This document shows, one piece after another, positions 1 through 6,113 of a stretch of 7,784 nt of DNA. The translations under genes were made by a program, and so were the position numbers. The stretch lies in contig CAMYUO010000070.1 of NCBI GenBank assembly GCA_947302065.1, forward strand, positions 1 through 7,784, written 5' to 3'. The notes below the pieces were generated by a model. It ran no database searches. It was not told the DNA's origin and saw only the letters and a list, made by a program, of their open reading frames with translations. This DNA comes from an uncultured Clostridia bacterium (lineage in GTDB: Bacteria > Bacillota > Clostridia > Oscillospirales > Ruminococcaceae). Numbering within the stretch: the stretch's first letter is position 1; every line of letters starts with the position of its first letter.

Positions 1-25
1 TGGTGAGATCTTTTATCGTTATCAT
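1..25 (-). CDS. Probable ABC transporter ATP-binding protein, N-terminal 8 codons only
   Basis: Only the first eight codons are inside the window, reading MITIKDLT. The ATG (25-23) follows an excellent ribosome binding site, TAGGAGA (complement of 31-37), which overlaps the stop codon of the permease gene upstream. The sequence M-I-x-I-x-D-L-T is the usual first beta strand of ABC ATPase domains, just before the A-loop region. It sits directly after two ABC permease genes in the same orientation, where the ATPase of such an exporter is expected. No Walker motif is visible because the gene is cut off, so the identification is an inference from start, spacing and context. Confidence 0.6.
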
Positions 26-34
26 GGCTTTCTC

Positions 35-1240
35 CTATCTGTAAAGCAGCTGCTTAGGCGTGCTTGTTTGGGCTATAAAATACGGTGCGGCGATACTGAC
101 GAGCAGGTACATAGCCACAATGACTGCGACGCTGCCTATACTTATCCACGATTTGATGATGCTGACAGAAAGCACCTGCGGGATACATACAGCGGCAATG
201 ATCGTCAGCACAAGCGACACTGCCGCCAGCACAGCACTTTTTATAAGTTCGATCAGCACACAATGTTTCCACTGCATACCGCAAACGCACAGAACAGCAT
301 AATCTCTGAGTCTTGAACGAGTAGTGAGAGCGCTGCTGCTGAGGCTGCTTACAAAAGCAAGCACAGCTATAACGATGATTATCGGCAGCATATCATACAG
401 ATGCCGATACAAATACTGCTTGCTGTTTTTGTCAAGTTCGGTCAGCGTCATAGAATATGCACAACCGTATTTTGCAAGCTGCTGCTGATCTGCTTTGAGC
501 TGCTCATCGGAAACGCTTTCTGGGTAAGTTATAAGGCAGCCGGAAAATAAGCCCTGCACTGCACCGAGCTTTTGCAGATACTGAGATGAAAAGATCATCA
601 GCGGCTCTTGCTCTACCTCATGATCATATGGGTTGAAAAAGATATTGAAATCGTCATTAGAGCTATGCACGGCAAATCCGCCGACTATCTTTGAGCTATC
701 CTCAAGCACTCCCACTACCAGAGCAGTATATTTCTTGCCGCCGAGGTCTATCTCTACTCTGCTGCCATTCTCCCAGCCATATTCATTTTTTGAGACCACA
801 CCCTCAATGCAGTCGGCTTTATAACTTTCATTGAGCCAGCGTCCGCTTTTGAGATTTGGTGTGAATCGCCTGATGAACTCATCGTTGTAGCTGAAATTGT
901 TCACGGCAAGCAGTCCCATATCCGTCATCACACCGCAGCTGACTATGTTGCAGGCAGCGATCCTTTCGGGTGAATGAAGATACTGAAGGATATCATCATC
1001 GGCAAGAAAATCTTCCGCTTTGTTCTCACCGTAAAAATCCTTGTTCGCTGCACTGCTGAATTCGCAGTACAATCCCCTTGACTCAAACATATCTTGAAAA
1101 GGAGCGTAATACTGATATCTTATCAGCACCGATGATACCATTACAAGCGTTATCACTGCCGCACAGGTCATTTCGCAGACGGTCAGCAGACTCATCAGCT
1201 TGCTTCGCTTTATGTTTTTGACAGCAAACTTTAAAAGCAT
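35..1240 (-). CDS. ABC transporter permease, FtsX/MacB-like (second permease)
   Basis: A 401-residue membrane protein with the layout of MacB/FtsX-type permeases. One N-terminal membrane helix (about residues 17-40) is followed by a large extracytoplasmic domain (about 41-280). Three C-terminal helices follow (about 283-304, 331-355 and 366-390). The segment TTRSRLRDYAVLCVCGM (306-322), just after the second helix, matches the cytoplasmic loop of FtsX-family permeases, which typically reads like R-x-E-x-A-x-L-R-x-x-G. The ATG (1240-1238) has AGGTGA (complement of 1245-1250) four bases upstream, and that site overlaps the stop of the preceding permease. This arrangement implies translational coupling. 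The gene is probably part of an exporter or an antimicrobial-peptide or cell-envelope-stress transporter, together with the permease upstream and the ATPase starting at 25. The substrate cannot be told from sequence. A FtsX-like fold is well supported; the specific role is inferred. Confidence 0.85.
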   Translation of the reverse strand: MLLKFAVKNIKRSKLMSLLTVCEMTCAAVITLVMVSSVLIRYQYYAPFQDMFESRGLYCEFSSAANKDFYGENKAEDFLADDDILQYLHSPERIAACNIVSCGVMTDMGLLAVNNFSYNDEFIRRFTPNLKSGRWLNESYKADCIEGVVSKNEYGWENGSRVEIDLGGKKYTALVVGVLEDSSKIVGGFAVHSSNDDFNIFFNPYDHEVEQEPLMIFSSQYLQKLGAVQGLFSGCLITYPESVSDEQLKADQQQLAKYGCAYSMTLTELDKNSKQYLYRHLYDMLPIIIVIAVLAFVSSLSSSALTTRSRLRDYAVLCVCGMQWKHCVLIELIKSAVLAAVSLVLTIIAAVCIPQVLSVSIIKSWISIGSVAVIVAMYLLVSIAAPYFIAQTSTPKQLLYR

Positions 1241-1244
1241 CTCA

Positions 1245-2396
1245 TCACCTCATTTCGCTGTATTTTATCTTCCTGCCGACCGACAGAGCTATCATAGCAA
1301 GCACCGTAACAACAAATACGAGCATAAACCCTGCAAACAGCCACAGATATGTTTTTATCGAATACGCCTCTTTAAAATAGTCGAGCACATGGCACATCAC
1401 CTTGTTTGTGACAAGTATATTCAGCCCAGCACCAAGTGCATAAGCAGGAAGAGTAATGACAACGCACTCCGCAAAATACCTGAGCACTGCCCGCAGGCGT
1501 GTGCAGCCGCAGATGCGCATTATTGCAAGGCTTCTGCGCCGTTTGAGCAGAATGAAACGGTACAGCATCGCAAAGTTAGTCACCGACAAAAGTGATATGA
1601 GCAGTGCTATCCAGATCATGTTGTTATAGATGCTGACAGTATCGGTATCGGGAAATTTCAGCTTGGGAAATCTGAGCAGACCGCCGAAGTGCTCCTCGGC
1701 TTTGCTTGTTATGTCATTATACGCCGAGCGTGTTATATTACGGTAAAACGAAAAGCCTATCTGAGTGATCTGCACATCATCGGGCACGGTCAGGAAAGGA
1801 ACTATCGGTGCAGCTGTCCCTGCGGAATATGTACCTGCCACAGTGTATTTTTTACCGAACATCGTTATCGTGCCGTCTGCATTTCTGAATTTGCTGCAAG
1901 CTGCGTTCCATTCATCTGCACCGCTGCCGCTGACAACTGCGACAAGCTCTCCGTTTTGTTCCTCAAAGCTGCTGATATATCTTCCCGATGTGATAACACC
2001 CTTTTCCTCCCAATTCTGACGGGTCTGCTCACATATATCGTACTTACCAGCACGGATAACGAACCGCATCGAAAATGACCCCGGACCCTCGTCAGACTCG
2101 AACTCGGACAGGTCTGCACCTGCATAAATGACCAGCATTGAGTCCAGTGTTTTCTCGTTGAGCGACTCCGCAAACCGCTGAAAATCGCCCTTTGAGATGC
2201 TCGTTCCCTGCTGTATTTCAGGATTGAGCGTTTTCAGTTCAAGCTCAGTCTCATTTTTCTGTGTCCTGTAATTATAATAAAGCCCGTAAGAAAAGTTGAT
2301 GATAAATGCCGACGAGATCACGCAGATGATTATCACCGCAAATATCGCACTTTCCTTTCTGGCAAAACTTAAAACGCCTGACAGCACGCTCCTCAT
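1245..2396 (-). CDS. ABC transporter permease, FtsX/MacB-like (first permease)
   Basis: Encodes 383 residues from the ATG at 2396-2394. An in-frame TTG at 2411 would add five residues, but it has no ribosome binding site and lies in the U-tract side of a terminator hairpin. The ATG has GGGG (complement of 2404-2407) seven bases upstream. Predicted helices are at about 17-39, 259-283, 309-331 and 350-373, with an extracytoplasmic domain at about 40-258. The loop LKRRRSLAIMRICGCTR (284-300) is the FtsX-family cytoplasmic loop. Architecture is the same as that of the next permease but the sequences are clearly different, so the two probably form a heterodimer. The gene follows the ECF sigma and anti-sigma genes and is separated from them by a terminator-like hairpin. 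Its transcription therefore depends on read-through of that hairpin or on an internal promoter that I could not identify. Confidence 0.85.
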   Translation of the reverse strand: MRSVLSGVLSFARKESAIFAVIIICVISSAFIINFSYGLYYNYRTQKNETELELKTLNPEIQQGTSISKGDFQRFAESLNEKTLDSMLVIYAGADLSEFESDEGPGSFSMRFVIRAGKYDICEQTRQNWEEKGVITSGRYISSFEEQNGELVAVVSGSGADEWNAACSKFRNADGTITMFGKKYTVAGTYSAGTAAPIVPFLTVPDDVQITQIGFSFYRNITRSAYNDITSKAEEHFGGLLRFPKLKFPDTDTVSIYNNMIWIALLISLLSVTNFAMLYRFILLKRRRSLAIMRICGCTRLRAVLRYFAECVVITLPAYALGAGLNILVTNKVMCHVLDYFKEAYSIKTYLWLFAGFMLVFVVTVLAMIALSVGRKIKYSEMR

Positions 2397-2403
2397 AATA
2401 TCG

Positions 2404-2407
2404 CCCC
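2404..2407 (-). promoter_or_regulatory. Ribosome binding site that decides the start of the first permease
   Basis: GGGG on the minus strand lies seven bases before the ATG at 2396 and only two bases after the U-tract of the upstream hairpin. It supports the ATG over the in-frame TTG at 2411. A transcript that ended at the hairpin would lack this site. Confidence 0.5.
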
Positions 2408-2409
2408 GC

Positions 2410-2448
2410 AAAAAAATTACTGATGAAGACTTTCGCCCTCATCAGTAA
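2410..2448 (-). terminator. Intrinsic terminator or attenuator between anti-sigma and permease genes
   Basis: On the minus strand the arm TTACTGATGA (complement of 2439-2448) pairs perfectly with TCATCAGTAA (complement of 2417-2426). Inside it GGGC pairs with GTCT through two G-C pairs and two G-U pairs. This closes a GAAA tetraloop and gives a 14-bp stem. Seven T residues (complement of 2410-2416) follow at once. The hairpin starts nine bases after the anti-sigma stop codon, and the permease ribosome binding site begins two bases after the U-tract. The shape is that of a rho-independent terminator. Because the genes on both sides are co-directional and only about 60 bases apart, it probably acts as a partial terminator or attenuator within the operon. 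Confidence 0.8.
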
Positions 2449-2456
2449 AGATGCAG

Positions 2457-3152
2457 TTATTCTGTTTGATGTGACTGTTCGCTGTGCGGTCTTACCGACC
2501 TGCACAGTTCAAGCATAGTTTCTTTGTCAAGATCGCCGGAAACCATAAATACATATCTGCCATTATCCCAGATATAGACCGTCTCGCATTCTGTCACAAC
2601 GATCTGATATTTCTGCCCGTCCGTGTCGGTGTATTCCTGCGCTTTTGCATCGTCAGTAAATATGATCCGAAATGAGTCTTTGGTGAACTGCGTAAACAGT
2701 ATCCTGCTGCTCGTGCTGTAATACGGAATATCTACTCTTGTATCAGTCTTGTTATAATACTGCTGTTCAAAGCCTTCCGGCAGTTTGGTAATGCGGTATT
2801 CTTCCTTAATGGTCGACGGATAGCCGCTGCATGAATCACTGTCAGCAGTTATGACCTGATGATCTGAAAAAACGCTTGTGATAAAATCAAAAATCGTTTC
2901 TCTCACAGCTTTGACGCTCATCGCCGATGCAGAAACTATCACTAACGCTGCAGCGATGCAAGCTGCTCTGCGCCCTGCGGTACAGACAAGTTTGAAATAC
3001 GGCTTGCGCTGCCTTTTAAACAGTTTTTGCATTTTCTTTTCGTGTTTTTGGCTGAAAATATGCTGCTCAGATCTATCAATATCCCGCAAAAGCCCGGCTG
3101 TCTGTTCGTCAAAAAGCTCCTGTACTGCTATGCTAAGCTCATCCATTCTCAT
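2457..3152 (-). CDS. Membrane-anchored anti-sigma factor with DUF4367-like outer domain
   Basis: A 231-residue protein if it starts at the ATG at 3152. A second ATG at 3146 (MDELSIAV) is eight bases from GGAGG and may be the real start, because GGAGG is only three bases from the first. Residues 1-60 are charged and cytoplasmic and would bind the sigma factor. One membrane helix spans about 62-81. KAVRETIFDFI (81-91) after it resembles the segment commonly seen after the helix in Firmicute ECF anti-sigma proteins. The outer part from about 116 to 222 resembles DUF4367: a Y-R-I-T-K-L-P-E-G-F start, a strand-rich middle, then VYIWDNGRYVFMVSGDLDKE and a final short helix. The gene overlaps the end of the sigma gene, which implies coupled translation at matched levels. 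No RsiW-type zinc-binding motif (H-x3-C-x2-C) is seen in the N-terminal region. Confidence 0.8.
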   Translation of the reverse strand: MRMDELSIAVQELFDEQTAGLLRDIDRSEQHIFSQKHEKKMQKLFKRQRKPYFKLVCTAGRRAACIAAALVIVSASAMSVKAVRETIFDFITSVFSDHQVITADSDSCSGYPSTIKEEYRITKLPEGFEQQYYNKTDTRVDIPYYSTSSRILFTQFTKDSFRIIFTDDAKAQEYTDTDGQKYQIVVTECETVYIWDNGRYVFMVSGDLDKETMLELCRSVRPHSEQSHQTE

Positions 3153-3669
3153 CGCCCTCCTTTAGTTTTTCAGCAAGTCTCTGCCGTGCCTTTTGCAAGC
3201 GTTTCCTTGATGCGGTCTGACTTATCCCGAGCGTGCGGGCTATCGCCTTGTGGTCAAGCTCCAATGCATATCTCAGATACAATATCTCTGTATCTTCCTT
3301 GCAAAGCTTGCTCAGACATTCCTTTATCCAAAGCCTGTCATATATGTTTATTTCCTCGTCGGGAATAAACTCCTCGTCAATATATTCGAGGTCGTTAAGA
3401 TGATTCTTTCCTTTGCGCAGTATCATCTTAGCTGCATTTTTGATCGTAACGATGAAATATCCGTGCTTTTTGCGATCATCAAGACTTTTGATAATATCAT
3501 AATTGGCTGCTAATGACAAAAAGCCGTCCGAGACCGCATCTTCAGCGAGCGCACTGTCATTAAGGATCCTATAAGCTATAAAATATGCTTCGTTTTTATA
3601 CTCGTGATAAAGCTTCTCAAACTCAGACTTTTCATTGTCTTCGTTAAGAAGCATATATACAGGCAGCAA
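3139..3669 (-). CDS. ECF-type RNA polymerase sigma factor (sigma-70 family)
   Basis: A 176-residue protein with the two-domain layout of ECF sigma factors. Region 2 is at about residues 16-86, including AEDAVSDGFLSL (42-53), the usual A-E-D-A-x-x-x-x-F helix that contacts core polymerase and the -10 element. Region 4 is at about 112-168. Its helix-turn-helix includes LDHKAIARTLGISQTASRKR (138-157) and would read the -35 element. The start is taken as TTG (3669-3667) because AGAGG on the minus strand lies eight bases upstream. The nearest in-frame ATG (3654) has no such site and would remove five residues. It is first in the operon, under the promoter at 3770-3798, and overlaps the anti-sigma gene. 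Its targets are not visible, but the adjacent ABC transporter is the obvious candidate. Confidence 0.92.
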   Translation of the reverse strand: MLPVYMLLNEDNEKSEFEKLYHEYKNEAYFIAYRILNDSALAEDAVSDGFLSLAANYDIIKSLDDRKKHGYFIVTIKNAAKMILRKGKNHLNDLEYIDEEFIPDEEINIYDRLWIKECLSKLCKEDTEILYLRYALELDHKAIARTLGISQTASRKRLQKARQRLAEKLKEGDENG

Positions 3670-3677
3670 AACACTTA

Positions 3678-3682
3678 CCTCT
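3678..3682 (-). promoter_or_regulatory. Ribosome binding site supporting a TTG start for the sigma factor
   Basis: AGAGG on the minus strand sits eight bases before TTG at 3669. It is too far (23 bases) from the first ATG at 3654. A TTG start would lower translation, which fits a regulator kept at a low level. Confidence 0.55.
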
Positions 3683-3708
3683 TTTCATTTTGATTTATCC
3701 TATTATTT

Positions 3709-3746
3709 ATAGATGCAGTCACACGCAGGAATGTGACCGCATTTAT
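3709..3746. repeat. Imperfect 15-bp inverted repeat in the sigma-operon leader
   Basis: The left arm ATAGATGCAGTCACA (3709-3723) pairs with the right arm TGTGACCGCATTTAT (3732-3746) around an 8-base centre. There is one mismatch and one position that forms G-U in RNA. The core GTCACA/TGTGAC is perfect. It lies between the predicted transcription start (about 3763, minus strand) and the sigma start codon. It could be an operator bound by a dimeric regulator or a hairpin in the 5' leader. No T-run follows on the minus strand, so it is not a good terminator for this operon. Confidence 0.6.
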
Positions 3747-3769
3747 CAATTATTTTGGAAAGTGATAGT

Positions 3770-3798
3770 ATTTTAGCATAGTATCGGCTGTTATGCAA
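3770..3798 (-). promoter_or_regulatory. Predicted housekeeping-type promoter of the sigma/anti-sigma operon
   Basis: On the minus strand, TTGCAT (complement of 3793-3798) is followed after exactly 17 bases by TAAAAT (complement of 3770-3775). TGC just before the -10 hexamer gives an extended -10. The -10 differs from TATAAT at one position; the -35 is weak beyond TTG. A start near 3763 would give a leader of about 94 bases containing the inverted repeat. I did not find a convincing ECF-type promoter here, so self-regulation by the sigma factor is not shown. Confidence 0.55.
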
Positions 3799-4020
3799 GC
3801 AAATAATCTTCTTGAAGGCACAATATAAGCTGCTTTTGCACCACATTGTTCCCGACGCAAAACAAATAGTGATCATTTTCACGCAGAACACAAAGACAAA
3901 AACCATAGACGAGATCCCGTTGTACATTTTATTCAGCACCGATGCACAGATCAGCACATTTCCGCTGTCATTAAGCAGAAACAGCGGCGTCACGCAGACG
4001 AGGAACGACAGCACGAAGGA
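3799..4020. other. Gene-free stretch with a hydrophobic reading frame, probably relic sequence
   Basis: No intact gene is supported here. On the minus strand a frame from a GTG at 4029 down to 3703 stays open for 108 codons, and its first half reads as two hydrophobic segments. It has no ribosome binding site and it runs through the predicted promoter and inverted repeat of the sigma operon. It resembles no family I recognise. It may be the tail of a decayed membrane-protein gene or may be chance. Confidence 0.3.
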
Positions 4021-4439
4021 GAAGGTCACATTTTTGCAGGCGGTACTTATTGCACAGGCGGCTGGAGCACCTCGGATGAAATAGTGATAAATTACAAGGA
4101 TGGCAGCAGCGAAAAGATAGATCCGGAAAAGTTGACAGACATAAGACGCTTTGATATTCAGAATATAAAAAGCGTTAAATATCGAGGATCGGATTATCTG
4201 CCCGAGAGGATAGAACAGGCAGCAACTGAACAGTGATGTATCAGTTTATTTGTTCGAGTCTTCCCTTATCCATCTCGTGCACCGTCTCGCACAGAACGGA
4301 TATGTCCTCTGCGGAGTGGGAGCAGATAAGGATAGTTATGAGATTTGACACCGACAAGCATCCGTCACCCGACAAAGCTTCCGCACAAAGCGGCTTGAAC
4401 AGCGCTTATACGATCACAGCAGATTACTGCATAGAATGA
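4021..4439 (+). pseudogene. Possible frameshifted gene remnant of unknown function
   Basis: Three consecutive plus-strand stretches look coding but lie in different frames. Positions 4021-4236 read through residues such as DEIVINYKDGSSEKIDPEKL and end in TGA. Positions 4214-4348 read through HLVHRLAQNGYVLCGVGADK and end in TGA. Positions about 4338-4439 read RFDTDKHPSPDKASAQSG and onward to TGA at 4437. The last stop is 12 bases before a strong terminator, as for the end of a real gene. The first stretch has no ATG start in frame. Read together they could be one decayed gene with two frameshifts. However, the minus strand at 4241-4310 also reads plausibly, including VLCETVHEMDKGRLEQIN before a stop, so the strand is not certain. 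I do not recognise a family. Confidence 0.3.
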
Positions 4440-4451
4440 ATCAAAACACTG

Positions 4452-4502
4452 ACACCCCGACACACAGCTCCAAGTTAACGCAACAGTTGTCGGGGTGTTT
4501 TT
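4452..4502 (+). terminator. Strong intrinsic terminator upstream of the vWA/LRR unit
   Basis: ACACCCCGACA (4452-4462) pairs perfectly with TGTCGGGGTGT (4488-4498) across a 25-base loop, followed by a run of T (4498-4502). The 11-bp GC-rich stem plus T-run is a good rho-independent terminator for plus-strand transcription. It sits just after the remnant ending at 4439 and 24 bases before the next promoter, so it insulates the downstream unit. Confidence 0.8.
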
Positions 4503-4526
4503 GGGGTTTTGTGAGCATCTTCACGA

Positions 4527-4555
4527 TTGACATTAAGGTGGGAAAATGGTATATT
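4527..4555 (+). promoter_or_regulatory. Near-consensus sigma-A promoter of the vWA/LRR unit
   Basis: A perfect TTGACA (4527-4532), a 17-base spacer and TATATT (4550-4555), which is one mismatch from TATAAT. TGG just before the -10 gives an extended -10 (TGn). The transcript would start near 4562, leaving about 30 bases before the ATG at 4593. Such a strong match suggests constitutive, fairly high transcription. No operator-like dyad overlaps it. Confidence 0.85.
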
Positions 4556-4592
4556 GTTTACAACAAGACCAAACGAAAAGCGAGGTGAGAAA

Positions 4593-6113
4593 ATGACGGC
4601 TGAACAGATAAAAAAACAGGAATCTGAGCTTGCGGCAAAGGTCATGGATCTGTCGATCGGAAAGCTGCTTTTGCGGTATCATTATTTCTCACTCGCATTG
4701 TGCAGACTTGCGATATCGCAGCTGCCGGGAAAAATGATGACCGACGGGAAAAGCCTGTGCTACGACGCACAGTTCATTCTTGAAAGGTACAAACTGTCGG
4801 ACACGATGCCTGTTCACGACATTCTGCACTCGGTGCTGCACAACCTGTTCAGGCACTGGAACATCGGAAAGGTTAAGCCGTCATTATGGGACGCTGCCTG
4901 CGATATTGCGGTCGAAGCACTGATATGCAATATCGCACCAGACCTTGAGATCGAGCAAGATGCAGACAAGCGAAAGAAGATCATTCGTGAGCTGTCTTCA
5001 CAGGTCAAGCCGCTGACAGCGGAAAAGCTGTATGCTTACTTTTCAAGACAGCAGCTTTCCGAGCAGACAGCACAAGAATACATTCAGCTTTTCTCGGTCG
5101 ATGAGCACCGCTTGTGGCACAAAAATAATGATGAGCGTGAGCTTGAACCCGAGGAGCAGCTGCCGACGATGCCCGTGAGCGAATGCGACGAGCAATCGCA
5201 GCAGACAGAGCAAGGCAGCAATGAGCAACAGGGCAGCGACAGCGAAAAAAAGGAACAATGCGAAGAAAATCAAAGTGAACAACGCTCGAACGGCGACGCA
5301 GAGAGTTCCCACAGCGACAGCATAGAAAAGTGGCTCGACGAGCAAAGCAAGGCTAAACAAAAGGAACTTGAAGACAGCTGGAAACAGATCGCAAAGCAGG
5401 TGCAGTCAGAGCTTGAAGCGTTCGGAAGATCGGACGACCCTGCCAAGCTGACGCTTGTCGATATACTTGAGCATATCGGCCGAGAAAAGACCGATTACCG
5501 TGCGTTCCTGCGCAGGTTTGCGGTGCAGGGCGAGGTGATGAAGTCGGATCTTGACGCTTTCGATGTGAACTTTTACTGTTACGGTCTGAAGCTTTACGGC
5601 GATGTTGCCCTTATCGAGCCGCCCGAATACAAAGAGGTAAAGCGAATAAAAGACCTTGTTATCGCAATCGACACCTCGGCATCTGTCGGCAGGGAAACGG
5701 TGCGGGCATTTGTGCGCAAAACATACAGCATACTCAAGACAGAGGAGAGCTTTTTCAGCCGTATAAATATCCACATACTGCAATGCGACATACGCATACA
5801 GGACATAGCTGTGATGACCTGCGAGCAGGAACTTGAACGGTACATAGACGCTCTTGAGCTGAAAGGCTTCGGCGGAACGGATTTCAGACCTGTGTTTGAA
5901 TACATTGAGGAGCAAAGGGCACAGGGAAAGCTGAGCGAGCTGAAAGGCATGATATATTTTACCGACGGACTTGGTACTTTTCCCGAAAAAGCACCCGATT
6001 ATGAGACGGCTTTTGTGTTTTTGCAGGGAGACTATGAGAAAGACCAAAAGCCCGAGGTGCCGCCGTGGGCGGTAAGGATAATGCTGGACGAGGGAGATGT
6101 GCTTGATGTCTGA
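4593..6113 (+). CDS. DUF2201-family protein: metallopeptidase-like domain plus vWA domain
   Basis: 506 residues from the ATG at 4593, which has GAGGTGA (4582-4588) four bases upstream. The N-terminal part (about 1-150) resembles the putative metallopeptidase domain DUF2201_N. HSVLHNLFRH (79-88) keeps the histidines of H-E-x-x-H-x4-H, but Ser80 replaces the Glu. A further histidine, H75, precedes it, and WDAACDIAVE (99-108) matches the conserved segment after the motif. Residues about 185-245 are an acidic Gln/Ser/Glu-rich linker, and 245-275 look helical and charged. The C-terminal vWA-like domain (about 353-500) has a complete MIDAS: DTSAS (360-364), GGTDF (427-431) with Thr429, and FTDG (456-459). 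PPWAVRIML near the end is also family-typical. It has no signal peptide or membrane helix, so it is cytoplasmic. Family members often occur with MoxR-like AAA+ ATPases, but none is seen here. Its stop overlaps the LRR gene by eight bases. Confidence 0.88.
   Translation: MTAEQIKKQESELAAKVMDLSIGKLLLRYHYFSLALCRLAISQLPGKMMTDGKSLCYDAQFILERYKLSDTMPVHDILHSVLHNLFRHWNIGKVKPSLWDAACDIAVEALICNIAPDLEIEQDADKRKKIIRELSSQVKPLTAEKLYAYFSRQQLSEQTAQEYIQLFSVDEHRLWHKNNDERELEPEEQLPTMPVSECDEQSQQTEQGSNEQQGSDSEKKEQCEENQSEQRSNGDAESSHSDSIEKWLDEQSKAKQKELEDSWKQIAKQVQSELEAFGRSDDPAKLTLVDILEHIGREKTDYRAFLRRFAVQGEVMKSDLDAFDVNFYCYGLKLYGDVALIEPPEYKEVKRIKDLVIAIDTSASVGRETVRAFVRKTYSILKTEESFFSRINIHILQCDIRIQDIAVMTCEQELERYIDALELKGFGGTDFRPVFEYIEEQRAQGKLSELKGMIYFTDGLGTFPEKAPDYETAFVFLQGDYEKDQKPEVPPWAVRIMLDEGDVLDV

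Noticed and set aside
1200..2078. Plus-strand open frames of about 130 codons at 1200-1595 and 1689-2078
   Set aside because: Both are antisense to the first permease, are rich in Cys and His without a motif, and lack ribosome binding sites.
2397..2411. In-frame TTG start at 2411 for the first permease
   Set aside because: It has no ribosome binding site and lies in the U-tract of the hairpin. The ATG at 2396 is better placed.
3703..4029. 108-codon minus-strand frame with hydrophobic segments
   Set aside because: GTG start without a ribosome binding site; it overlaps the sigma-operon promoter and dyad; no recognisable family. Kept only as a possible relic.
4527..4592. In-frame TTG start at 4527 that would add 22 residues to the DUF2201 protein
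   Set aside because: The TTG is the first half of a perfect -35 hexamer, so it lies upstream of the transcript. The ATG at 4593 has a strong ribosome binding site.
5406..6047. 213-codon open frame antisense to the DUF2201 gene
   Set aside because: It lies wholly inside a well-supported vWA-domain gene on the other strand and has no domain or ribosome binding site of its own.
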